Shown here piece by piece: positions 10,506-21,007 of a DNA stretch of 64,000 nucleotides. The notes under the pieces are model-generated. The model saw only the letters and a list, made by a program, of their open reading frames with translations. It was not told the DNA's origin and searched no databases. Source of the stretch: Calonectria ilicicola (taxonomy: Eukaryota; Ascomycota; Sordariomycetes; Hypocreales; Nectriaceae); NCBI GenBank assembly GCA_020809705.1, contig CP085829.1, positions 682,001 through 746,000 on the forward strand. Direction: 5' to 3'. Position 1 is the first letter of the stretch. Each line of letters starts with the position of its first letter. Position numbers and translations under genes: made by a program.

Positions 10506-11814
10506 TCATCTTTCCCCAGTAAACACTATCTGCTGTTCTACAACGCTGAGAGGCCAGCTCATCAGGCTCCTCCACTCATCTGGTATCACGCCCGCAATTG
10601 CACGAACCTCGCGCTCTCCAATGCCATTATTCCACCAGAGGCCTCTCACCATCGATAATAGCGCGAAATAGTGGGCTAGTATTACCAAAGCCCTTGGTCG
10701 CTGCTCCTCTAGTACAGTGATGAAGTGTTTGTCAACCAAAACACCGAAAAGGATTAGCTTCTTAGCGACAATGGCCGGCTTTTCATTGTGGTTCATGCCA
10801 TTCCACACAAAGCCGAGATATCGAACGACTGACTCGTATGCTGCCTGCACTTCAGGGGTCCAGCGCTCCGCTAACTCGTGGCATTCCTGGCGCTGCAGCA
10901 GGTGCGGCATCCCCTGGCCGTGTTCCTGCCACACCCCTGTCCCAAAGTACTCAAGATTTTGAAATAGCTGGGTCGTGAGAGAGCTGGTCATGTCTTTTGA
11001 TAGTTCAATGGCTTGGTTGAATATGATGGAGCTGGCGCTCGAGGCTCTCATCCACTCTATCGGTGGACTGTACGGCGTTAGTGGGCGCTCTTGTAGCATG
11101 ACAAAGTCAAAATATTGAATCAAAGTCGAAGTGAGCAAGATGCTGTCCAAGTTAGCCTTGCTAAACTTTGCAACTTCGTCGGCGTGTTCGCGCAGAGACA
11201 TGTTGAAGTATGTGTGGCAGACATCTGAGTGCTGTTCCTTGTTTACGGGGTCTCGGCTCTCCAGATGCAGTGCGGCTATGCAGTGCATCGAATACAGCAG
11301 TGCATTAGACTGCAGGGCCAAGCGCGAGGCCTGGATCATACACCCGCTGTATGCATCTTCACTGAAGCCTAATGAAGGACCTGTCTCGAAGATGAACTGG
11401 TTGTAGAGTTGAAGCTCCAGCCTGCGACGTTGCTCAGACTCTGGGGGATCGCTAGACTCGTTAGCGCCGGCACGTCGCCCCAGCGTATCGTTTGGCTTGT
11501 GCGAGGCAGACCCCTCCAACTGGACGCGGTCATAAACACACGTCAAGTCCAACCGCTCGCAATTGTTGCAGATTGGCTTGGCCTCGTTGCACTGCAGAGA
11601 AGACAGACGGGGTTAATATTGGTACCCTTTTAAACGCGCTCCCTCCAAAAAAGAAAACAAGCGAACTTTTGCTAACCTTGACACGCCGGGTTCGACATTG
11701 CTGGCATCCGGTTCGCGATTTTTTGTGGAACAGCTTGGCCGGGCGTTTTCGTTTTGGGTCCTTTGGCGCGCTGCTCCCGCTGTCGGAGGCTTCCTTTTCC
11801 ATATTGTGCGGCAA
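10506..11814 (-). CDS. Zn2Cys6 fungal transcription factor
   Basis: Exons 11814-11677 and 11591-10506 (minus), intron 85 bp, 407 aa. The intron lies inside the zinc cluster: exon 1 ends ...CQQCRTRRVK and exon 2 begins CNEAKPICNNCERL, together the canonical C-x2-C-x6-C-x6-C-x2-C-x6-C binuclear cluster, preceded by a lysine-rich stretch (KDPKRKRPAKLFHKKSR). The remainder is helical and fits the short Fungal_trans_2-type regulatory region (DAYSGCMIQASRLALQSNAL). It is a nuclear DNA-binding regulator; the target is unknown. Translation may start at the second Met (11802). Confidence 0.88.
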
Positions 11815-13739
11815 TGCAACGAGGGCTTGACGTGTCGAAATTTCCCAGGTTGTTCATTTAAACGAAGTAGCCTCGCACTATTTCACAGTGATGCCGCCCT
11901 TGCCAGACGCTCGACGGGTATTTTAGGGCTGCCGTCCTAGCCGGTATCACAGCCAAATCCGCGAGGTCAGCAAATTTGGCGTCTCCACCAGGTCGCTCTC
12001 GTTCAGATCCTTCCCAGCGGCACCCCAGTTCTTCGACTGCAATGGGACTTTAGTGCCCATTGCGACACGCGTTACTGGTCCTTTTCGTTCTCGCTCACCA
12101 GGCGTGGGTGGACGGGAGGGTTTTAGTGCGCGAGAGATGAATCTTTAAAAAAACGCAGTATAAACCAGCCTCGTGTCGCATTCCACACACATGGGAAACC
12201 TCTTCCTCTTTGATCCCCAAACATGGCGGTCGACTCGCCTTGTCCGCCATTCAGTAAACACGCCATCCCTTTATGCCTCCACTCTCCACAATTCTTCCTT
12301 TATAATGCACGGTAAAGGGCTGGGTCCACCCGGGCACGGTACAGTCAGCACTACGGATTCGGAACCGAACTGCTCACATTGGGGGACGTTAACGAGCCAT
12401 GCCACCAATGGCATGCAACTACTGGGGACCGGAAATGGCAGCCAGATCGTGACCATTTCAGATTTTGGGAATATACGCGTGTCTAAAGTAGAAAGGTCAT
12501 CAGAAACTGGTCAGCCACGTCGTGCCTGTCCTCTCCCAAATGGAAATCTGGGGTCATCTACCAATGCCGACGTGGGATCAGCTCAGCCCTGTGCTGACGG
12601 CTCTAATTCGATTGCCCAACAGGGAACAAATGCCGAGACTGGTTCTGGTTACAAAAGGAAACCCGTATGTGATGCTCATTTTGGAAGCCGTTGTGCATGC
12701 AGAGGATCATTTCGCTCGCTGTTGACAGGAGCTCGAATTGATCCTCCATCCATGACGGCGGCCCCCAATCTTACCCTGGCGGTGGGCCTGGAAAAAGTAC
12801 ACATTACTCAGCCACAGGATCAACAAGGTCGAAAATAGCGTCGTCAATTTCAGCCCTGAAGCTATGCAGTGAGAAGCTGACGAGCTTGCAGAACGGAGCA
12901 AAGTGTAAGTAGCTGTATGGCCATTTCAGACAACTATGAGGAGTTAACTAAATGAATAGCCAATAAATATTCAGTTAATGAGCACCAGACGCAAGAGACT
13001 ATCAAAATGGGGACTTTTTTTTTATAAAAAGCAAAACAAAAGATCCCCGAAAAAAGTTTCCGAGCGGACAATTACATTAAGCTTAAAGTCTGACGCAATC
13101 ACCAGCCCTGCCATGTTGCGGAATATTCCGCCGTTCTTGCTGCCTTGACCAACGACGACATCGAGCCGATTTGAGATGAATTGGACGGTCTCGACGTAAC
13201 CCCCCGCATCGCCCATTGCAATCATGCGATATGCGTTATTAATCGCACTACTGTCACCGCGGAATCTTAAAATATATCGAAAGTTGTGGAAAATGGTAAT
13301 CGCTATTAAGTGGATTAGAGGGTATACCCCGTTTTGCCCCATATCCAACGAGAAGCCTCAGCACCTTGGTTGGATTTCGAAGACACAATGCGCACAATAC
13401 AACATTGAGCCTGTCATAGACTTAATTGCTACCAGCTTTTATTTTAACTACGAGTTATTGAATAATTTTAATTGCGATGTCTCCAGTCATTAGTCCTGGA
13501 TTGCAATTCGCCGTATAGAGGCTAAATTATATGTGGTTCGGTGAAGGTGTGAGGATCCGCACCTCCCCTCACATCCGTTAGCCGGTTAGGCCAAAACATA
13601 AGTGCAGAATCGCAATGCTCGTAGTCACGGGTGCGGATAAAAACTGCTAAAAGACATGTCCGTAATGTACGGTGAATCAAACCGTAACAACCTTATTAAC
13701 TGATAACAAAATAGACTTATGCACTCGTAGTAACCTAAA
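11815..13739. other. Long intergenic region; possible decayed coding sequence
   Basis: A TATA-like stretch (GTATAAACC) sits near 12159, followed by overlapping plus-strand frames 12191-12838 and 12522-12725, and a 108-codon minus frame 13022-13348. None matches a family I know and none forms a convincing spliced gene, so I annotate no CDS. The stretch 13450-13740 shows nothing. Confidence 0.4.
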
Positions 13740-16046
13740 TCAGATGAGAATCATCTTTTCCATGACCGTCTTTTCGTTTACAGCCTCGCCGTTCATAATC
13801 TCATGCATATAACACTCGCCAACAAGTTTGAACATATCTTGTCCTGCTGCTCTCAGTAAAAATGGCACATGGCAATGATCCACCACACAAATAACGTCGC
13901 CAGGTTTGCCTCGCATCGGAAATAAACCCAAGTGACCATTGGCGGTTATCCCGAGGCGGCGGTTTCGCAGCGCCGCCTTCATTGCTGTGCGAACCTCTTG
14001 GAAGGTTCTAGCGATAGTTCGGGTTTTTTTGCCAGTACGGTCTTTTTTGCGAGTACGGCCTTTTTCGACAGTACTGTCAGTTTTAATAGTATTATCGGTT
14101 TTAATTTTATCATAATCATGTTCACCCAAATCATGTAATTCCAATTTCCCTTTTCCTAGGGGTCGTGTTTGACGAGCTGAGTATGTTTGACCAGGAAGTG
14201 ATGGTGATGATGGTGAGCCACCAGTGGACTCATCTAGAATGAGACTAAAAATCTCGCTATAACTTGGCGGACACTTTAGTTTGGCTGTACCATCCCTCCC
14301 GGCTACGAGTGTATGCCAAAAAATATCAAAGATATTTCTATTGCCGCCGAACTTGCAAAGCCTTTTGGCGAATTCGGCAGATTTAACAAGGTCCTTGTTT
14401 CTCGCGGTAGGATCCGTAAAATCCAAATCTGGATCATCAAACACATCGCTACTCTCGACAAGGGTATCAAAAACAAAGCCTTGTACACACAATTGGTTTT
14501 TATTGTTTGGGTCGATATCGAAAGCACTTTTAAGGGGTATTTCTCCAAAAGACCCACAAGTGTTATATATTTTCTGATATATGGCTCCGTGGCCGAAAGA
14601 GGTGCTCTCAGGGGGTTTCCTCCAATCTGGAACCCAGGACGGAAGGTTAGGTGAGTCGTGCTCTATTAAGCAAAGAACACCAGTTAATCGGTATCCACAC
14701 CCGCGACTTGGCATGAGGTGAAGCAGCATTTGATGATAAAGCTCCGGCGCTGTGCAGTTGTTTGCAAAGCAAATCTTGGCCATTTGTTTTTCCCGGTCCG
14801 AACACAATCCGAGAAGTCCGCGGATCTTGTCACGTTGGTCGAAACACTTTGATGACCATGTCTTGATAAGTAGGTTGAATAGCGTTGGAAATTGGGCACG
14901 ACCTGAACGATCCGCTTTCATCGTGCCAAGATTGGAGATTTGCTGGCAGATATCATCGTTGGAACTGCTTTGTTCCTGTTTCTTGCCAGGCAAGTCCTGC
15001 ATCCAGCGAGATATTCCACATGACATCAGATTTAAGCAGGCGATTTCCAGAACATTCCAGGGTATTACATCATTACCACAAGCTACCCATAGATTCTCTG
15101 AGAGGACAGTCTCTTGGATAATCCAAACTCGCGTGAACCATGGTCGGGATAATAGATCCCGGAGGCCTTTCCAAATCTCGAGATCTGGGCTAGGTAAGCC
15201 CATGCTGTCAAATTGACTTGGCAAAATCTCCGAGTCCATAAATTGTAAACGATAGATGAAATCCTCAAGGAGATGAAATGCCGCGCTAGCACCGGGGCAA
15301 GCCTCGCCTAGCCAAATAACAGTATTTTCTGCACGCTGGTAAACCTTATCCATTAGTAGGATTTGCTGTCCTACTTCTTTCTCATCATCTTGATTTATGC
15401 ATATTTGATCAACCCAAAGGATAACTGAGCGGTCTGTTTGGCGTAATTGTTTTAGCGCTACTTCGAGAGACTCAGTTATTGCCTTCGTATGTCCATCGCA
15501 TTGAATGCTCGCTGTGAAATCCGGAGGGCCCCATGTATAGCTCAGTGCAGTATAACGAATAGGTTTCTCTAGATCGTCAATGCTAAGAGCATATCTTTCA
15601 TCGAATGGTTTGAAATCACCAAATTCAATAGAACAATGATGTAGAGAACCTTGTAGTAGTTCTTGATTCGCGCCTGGTTTAATCTCGAGCACGCGGATCT
15701 CGTATGGATCAACTAGTGCTTTGTATAATGTCTTAGGGTGGCTAGGTTTGCTGGAAGAGGGTATAGTTTTGGTTGAGGCCCAAGAACGGACGCCGTCTCC
15801 GTTAAACCAGCCGGCTAACTCCTCAGGGCGATCGCTACATAGCCTCGCCAACTCAAACTGGCCATGTTTCAAATTTGCCCAATATTTTGCGACATCGTCG
15901 GGTGTATTTCCATCTAGTGGAAGCCGCATCTCGGCATTCAGGAGGTTAGTATTCATTTTCAACAAGGTCGAATGTGTCGTAAGCACACGCAGACAGTCAA
16001 ACCAGAACCAGGATCGGGGTTTGGATTGATTTGGACTCTGAATCAT
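13740..16046 (-). CDS. HET-domain (heterokaryon incompatibility) protein
   Basis: Intronless 768-codon frame. The HET domain is clear: IRYTALSYTWGPPD, ILWVDQICINQDDEKE, MDKVYQRAENTVIWLGE, then RPWFTRVWIIQETVLS, at about residues 165-330. HET domains trigger cell death on non-self recognition and are proposed to be TIR-like. The C-terminal half contains the usual GRDGTAKLK and CVVDHCHVPFLLR segments of long HET proteins. A run of six-residue repeats rich in K, T, D and R near residues 648-677 is encoded by an 18-bp tandem array (see the repeat at 14016). Start: ATG at 16046; the Met at 15956 (MNTNLLNAE) is equally plausible. It is head-to-head with the kinase-phosphatase gene. Confidence 0.9.
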   Translation of the reverse strand: MIQSPNQSKPRSWFWFDCLRVLTTHSTLLKMNTNLLNAEMRLPLDGNTPDDVAKYWANLKHGQFELARLCSDRPEELAGWFNGDGVRSWASTKTIPSSSKPSHPKTLYKALVDPYEIRVLEIKPGANQELLQGSLHHCSIEFGDFKPFDERYALSIDDLEKPIRYTALSYTWGPPDFTASIQCDGHTKAITESLEVALKQLRQTDRSVILWVDQICINQDDEKEVGQQILLMDKVYQRAENTVIWLGEACPGASAAFHLLEDFIYRLQFMDSEILPSQFDSMGLPSPDLEIWKGLRDLLSRPWFTRVWIIQETVLSENLWVACGNDVIPWNVLEIACLNLMSCGISRWMQDLPGKKQEQSSSNDDICQQISNLGTMKADRSGRAQFPTLFNLLIKTWSSKCFDQRDKIRGLLGLCSDREKQMAKICFANNCTAPELYHQMLLHLMPSRGCGYRLTGVLCLIEHDSPNLPSWVPDWRKPPESTSFGHGAIYQKIYNTCGSFGEIPLKSAFDIDPNNKNQLCVQGFVFDTLVESSDVFDDPDLDFTDPTARNKDLVKSAEFAKRLCKFGGNRNIFDIFWHTLVAGRDGTAKLKCPPSYSEIFSLILDESTGGSPSSPSLPGQTYSARQTRPLGKGKLELHDLGEHDYDKIKTDNTIKTDSTVEKGRTRKKDRTGKKTRTIARTFQEVRTAMKAALRNRRLGITANGHLGLFPMRGKPGDVICVVDHCHVPFLLRAAGQDMFKLVGECYMHEIMNGEAVNEKTVMEKMILI
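14016..14105. repeat. 18-bp tandem repeat (5 units) inside the HET gene
   Basis: Five consecutive 18-base units, each beginning AGT(A/T): starts at 14016, 14034, 14052, 14070 and 14088. Units 2 and 3 are most alike (both begin AGTACGG); units 4 and 5 share the ending TTTTAAT. Since 18 is a multiple of three, copy changes keep the HET frame and alter the number of six-residue repeats. Confidence 0.85.
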
Positions 16047-16236
16047 CGCAGCCTTATTTCAGGCAGGGCTTGGGCGGCAACGAATGCGGCCTCGGATAAA
16101 TCAATCTCCGATTCACCAATCTTGCTGGCAGACCAACACATGCATCATAACCCGAGCAAGAATTATCGTCGCAGCAAATGCAGAACGTATACCCTTGTTA
16201 GGATCCGGCAAATAGTAGTTAAAGCCCAGCAAGATC

Positions 16237-16320
16237 ATATTAGGCGCGGAAGCAGCACTTGGGTCGGGCTATGGACACATTGATGCTGCTACAGCTTACG
16301 GCAATAAGGCAGAGTTCTAA
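16237..16320 (+). pseudogene. Aldo-keto reductase relic (about 27 codons)
   Basis: The frame reads ...EAALGSGYGHIDAATAYGNKAEF-stop. This matches the most conserved N-terminal signature of aldo-keto reductases (EAAL-x2-GY-xHID-x-A-x-x-YGNE), where the Asp and Tyr are catalytic. No further AKR sequence could be followed on either side, so this is a fragment in the HET/kinase intergenic region (16047-16559), which otherwise holds only promoter sequence. Confidence 0.5.
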
Positions 16321-16559
16321 ATGGAAATAGTGGATTTTGTGTTGGCACTCTGCAGGACCTGCGCCGCAGATAGAAATGTGATTACATAATTCAAAAGGAT
16401 CGCGAACCATGCTCGCGGTTAAAAAAAGACGCCAGTCCAATCACGGAACTGGATGGAGTCTGCCTGGCGGGGGCAGATATGGTTGTTCTATGCGAGATTT
16501 CTCTCGTGCTACATAGTTGATAGGCTGCAGCCAACCGCTGAAGCTCCGCATACTTTTTC

Positions 16560-19500
16560 ATGGCTCACCCGTCAACTGGTCGACATGACCAGGTGTCCAA
16601 CATCGTCAACGACTCCAGGATTGAGGCGTCATGGGATCCCGATAGCCATCAGACCACACATACCCGCACGGCAATAGGCCCTCTATCTCGCCAGCGGAGG
16701 CTAAAACCAGAAGAGATATCGCAGCGGACATGCCGTCTTGGAGCTGGCGCTTCCGGGGTAGTCTGGCTCGAGGAATGCATCGCCTGCTCTAAACTGCACG
16801 GGAATAATAGCGCACAAACAGGTCAGCTCCGAGCTGTCAAGGAAATCCAAAGGCGTCCAAACGTCTCGGCCAAAGAGTTTCATCGAGAACTCGAAGCGAT
16901 TGCCAAGTTCTCGCAGCAAAAGTTCATTCATTATTTCGTAACATCATTTGGCTGGTTTGAGACAGAGGCCAGTCTCTTTATCGTCATGGAATATTTCAAA
17001 CACGGAGATCTACAACGGTACCTCATTAAGCCATTCCCCGAAGTTGAGGCAAGGCAAGTTGCTCTCCAGATTGTCACCGCCTTGGAGTTTATGCACGATA
17101 GCGGTTTTGCGCACAGAGATTTAAAGCCATCCAACGTTCTAGTCCTGCAACGCGGTCCGTCGTGGTGGGTTAAACTGGGAGACTTTGGCATTAGCAAAAG
17201 AGTCGGAGAATCAGTGGGCTTGACTACACTAGAGATTGGCACAAGAGGCTTCATGGCACCAGAGGTTATTGGAATTTGCTCCCCAGATGACCTTGATGAC
17301 GACAATGAACACACAGAAAGGGCTCAAGAGTACTCGTTTACCGTCGACATGTGGGCTGTGGGCGAGATAACGCACAGAATGTTGACAAATAAGCCTTCTT
17401 TCGAAACCCCAAGGCAACTGGCGCGCTATGTGACTCTATCTTCTCCCTTTCCAACTGTCGAGTTGAAAAATGTGAATGCAAGTGCCGATTGTGCCCTTTT
17501 CATCCAAAACACAATGGCGGCTTCATCCAAGGCAAGACTCACGGCAGCGCAAGCCATCGAGCATTCGTGGACGATAGATCATGAATTTATTGACGACACG
17601 GATCATAGCCGTTCAAGTATGGAGAGGTAAGCCGGCACGGCCAGTCATGACGATATCTTATCGCTAATTATCGTCTCTCAGCACTGTTCGAGCAGTCACA
17701 CCTGGTCTGCATGTGCTAGATACTGAGGTATCAGCACAATGGAGTACAGAGGGGCAGCGAACATTGGATCCAGGCACAAAAACAGAGTTTGGCAGCCAGG
17801 AGAGATTTTCTGAAAATAATTCGCATCATATTAGACAATACGATACTGCATCAACGGGAACAGAAGGTTCAATCACTCTCACACCGCTAAACGAGCCACA
17901 TGAGCCTTCAGAATATCTCTCAGGGGAAAAATATCTTGCCAAAGGCACGCCGCTGGCCTCTCCAAACATTCCGATTCATACGGGCCCTCCCATCTCACAA
18001 GAGACTAGTCAGTCTAAAGTCGCAACCTCCGATCATACAGACAAAGTCGAAGATTTGCCATTACCTAGCCCTCTTCCTCACAATGATTCTAATTCACAGC
18101 CATGTACGTATACAGCTTCACGTATTTCATCTGTTCATTTGAATTCCTTAAAAGTGTTCCTCACTGACATAATCTCCTTAGCTCCTACACAATTCGAACC
18201 CCCGCTATATTTGAAGTGTGGACCATTATTGCGCTACTGTGGCATACGAAAGGATACCCAGGAAGGAATCTCCCCCCACATTAAGGAGGGCATCACTATT
18301 CCTGAGCGTCAATTCTGGAGGGGTACCGTGTTGATTGTGACCAATGATTCAGAATCATCATATGAGATAACTCCTACCCTGCGCTTCTTTATCCAGGATA
18401 TGCCGTTGCTAAAATTTCCACCACATGACAGAATCTCCAACCATCACTCAAAGGACTTCGACCCTATTGCAGGTCATCCCAAAATTGGCCGCCGAGGAGA
18501 AACACTCTATTTACGCCCAAAAACACACCCCAAGATAACTCAAAGCTCATCTCATATCCAGACCGAGGATGATCTTTTCGGGCAGATTCCGCCAGATACC
18601 CCCCTGGATTCCGCCTCATGGGATAACTCGGGTCACTTCGCCAATCGCTTAAGAAAAGCAATTACCGATGGACTGAAATCCAAAGAGTATGAGGAAGTCA
18701 CGGGCTTTCATCTCCACTCCGAGAGAGGTTGTACCTTTTGGCGTTTCGATATCGAAGTAGAACTGGAAGAGAAGCAGCAACGAGTCGCATACCAAATCAA
18801 CGGTGGTCCGGCCATAGGTTTCTGGGTCCCTGCACGGAATCAGACAATGAGAATGATGTTCTATAGCGGCAACGACTGCGTCAATGATGTGGATCTTGAA
18901 ATGTCCGGCGGTTCTAACCCACTGTGGCGAGATGTATTGAATCAACATCAAACAAGTCCATTCCATCTAATGATTGGAGGTGGCAACCAGATCTATACCA
19001 CTTCTGTTCATTGGGAGGCAAAACTGTTCCGAGAGTGGTTAGATGGTCCTAACCCTCTCCAGAGGTATAAGGCTCTCTTCAGCCCTGAGATGGAAGCTGA
19101 GCTTGAAAGCTTCTTTCTAGAGCACTACTGTACGCGGTTCTCGCAGGGTCTTTTTAGTCTTGCAAATTCACAGATTCCCATGGTCAACATGTACAATAGC
19201 GATGAAATTGTTGAGGGATATGGGTCATATCCCCATTACGTCATGAACTCACCAGTGATGAGCGGGCTGGGAAATGTGGCTTTCAAGTACTACATGCTCT
19301 TTCAGCACCAATCTGCTACCAGCGAGACAAACACTGAGTTCAGCTGGATTCTTGGGTCCGAACCAGGTCCTTATATTCATCAAACCAGTAGGAGCATCTC
19401 TATTGCCATCGGTACCAAAGCTGTTTTAGTTGCAGTTGATACTATGACGGAACGAACGCAGCAAGAAATTGTTTCGGAGAAGACATGGCAGAAGATTATG

Positions 19501-20346
19501 GATCGGCTGTATGCCGAGTCACATAATGGTCAAGTAGAGCATATTCTATTGCTCCTGGGAGATCCGATTGCTTTCCCCAAAACGAGTTCACCTGGGAATA
19601 GGTGAGTCGTTTCGTCTTCCTAAAAATGAGCCGGTTGACTAATACTTGGAAAGTTTAACCTCTAGGCTAAAGAATTCTAGGCTGTTGCCCATGTTTGGCA
19701 ACAATATGTTTGAGCGTCAATTTTTGGAGAAAGCAAATTCATTCTTATCTTCTGAATCTCACGCTGCTGAGAGAAAGAGGGTTCTTGAAGACCTCCATGA
19801 CATTGCTACGAATAGGAAACTCCGTTTCACAATATTAAGGTACTCGTCTCTTTGGAAGGCAAGAAGGCCTTAACTAACTTGGAATATAGTGGCAATACGC
19901 ATTCCGCCGGAGTCGGTCAATTGTATTCCAACCCCGTCCTGCCCAGGCACAGAGATCCTCGATACATGTGCAATATTATTACCTCTGGTATCGTTGAAAA
20001 GTGTCAGACGGCAGCGTTGGTGGATAAAATAGACAGGCATCATAAGGCGCGTCATGTCGATGCACATACGGACCAGAGCATGGCGCCCTTGGTCCCAGTA
20101 GGCGCTGATGGAAAGTCTAAAAGAGCCAAATATCTCACAGCCCAACGGACCTGGTGTTCCATTAGTGAATGCGAAAACTGGGGTAATCGCCACATAGAAG
20201 AGTATGAACGAGGGCTGTATATTTCTGTTAACATTGAGCCCGATCCCAAGGATCCGGTAAATATTACAGTGCCTCATCAAATTTTCATACCCAAGCTGGC
20301 ACAGGACTTTGTGGACAGCAAGCCAGGTCTAAAAGAGAGCACGTAG
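16560..20346 (+). CDS. Protein kinase fused to PhoD-like (pseudo)phosphatase domain
   Basis: Five exons: 16560-17626, 17682-18103, 18182-19601, 19654-19839 and 19890-20346; 1,183 aa. The second intron (78 bp, GTACGT...CTTAG) is in frame, so its removal is inferred from splice signals. Residues about 60-345 are a complete Ser/Thr kinase: RLGAGASGVVW, AVKEIQ (ATP lysine near 95), HRDLKPSN (about 185), KLGDFGISK and FMAPEV. After a polar linker, residues about 520-1183 match the fungal PhoD-like metallophosphatase family (PLYLKCGPLLRYCGI, GCTFWRFDIEVEL, MVNMYNSDEIVEGYGSYP, ILSGNTHSAGVGQLYSNP). The expected metal-site motifs GGGDQIY, YDDHD and LSGDVH read GGGNQIY, YNSDE and LSGNTH, so phosphatase activity is probably lost. 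Exon 2 has no usable ATG for about 200 codons, which argues for one fused gene rather than two. It is head-to-head with the HET gene. Confidence 0.87.
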
Positions 20347-21007
20347 GGTGGTTTAAATGAACTGTTCTAAATTTTCAGCACACAATAGCCAGCAATGTTT
20401 AGATAGAAAATGGAATCTTGGTTAGGTTTCTGAGATACCTTTGAAGTAAGATTTGAGTGTCTAGTGATCTAATTTTGTGCCATATTGAATGTGTACGTTG
20501 TTGAATAAATATGTCTAAGCAATCTTCAACACAACCCTTCAAAGATTGTCCCTCCTCTACTTTCCTCCAGTTCCTTGACTATCTAATACATAAAAAGATA
20601 AGTAGAAATAAGATAAATACTAGGTTTAATGTTTATTTTTTTTTTAAAGTATTAAATCAATATTTAGAGCAATCAAGCTCTTCAATATCCAATGTGGAAG
20701 AAGCCACAGGGGGATAATCTGTCAAGGGTTGCATTGTACAACTATCCCTTGCGAAGTGTAAAGGAACCTTGGCTTGGCATCGCCAGGATCGGCCTAGCGG
20801 AACCCCTGAGCTGATGCGGGGTTTTGTTATGCTCTTCTGCCTAAACGAGGCGCATTCTTCATCTTCAGACTCGCTGATCGCGCCTGAACAAGTCGCAGCC
20901 ACCTCAAATAACTTTGTTTATTTCCTCAATTGCAGAAACATCTCAACTTAGTAGTTTTAAGCAATAATTTAGATTGTCCCCAAGCAGCAACTGCGGAGGC
21001 TTCGACA
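20347..21007. other. Intergenic, no gene seen
   Basis: The 3' region of the kinase gene, with a T-rich/A-rich stretch near 20590-20665, then the promoter of the RraA-like gene. No coding signal on either strand. Confidence 0.5.

Noticed and set aside
12191..12838. Plus-strand open frame of about 216 codons from ATG 12191
   Set aside because: Composition is irregular, no recognisable motif, and other frames in the same interval look equally good; no coherent splice model.
13022..13348. Minus-strand frame of 108 codons
   Set aside because: Glycine-rich stretch looked protein-like, but no family match and no convincing start or flanking exons.
17713..19605. PhoD-like domain as an independent gene
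   Set aside because: The frame has no ATG for about 200 codons, and a perfect 55-bp intron joins it in phase to the kinase exon.
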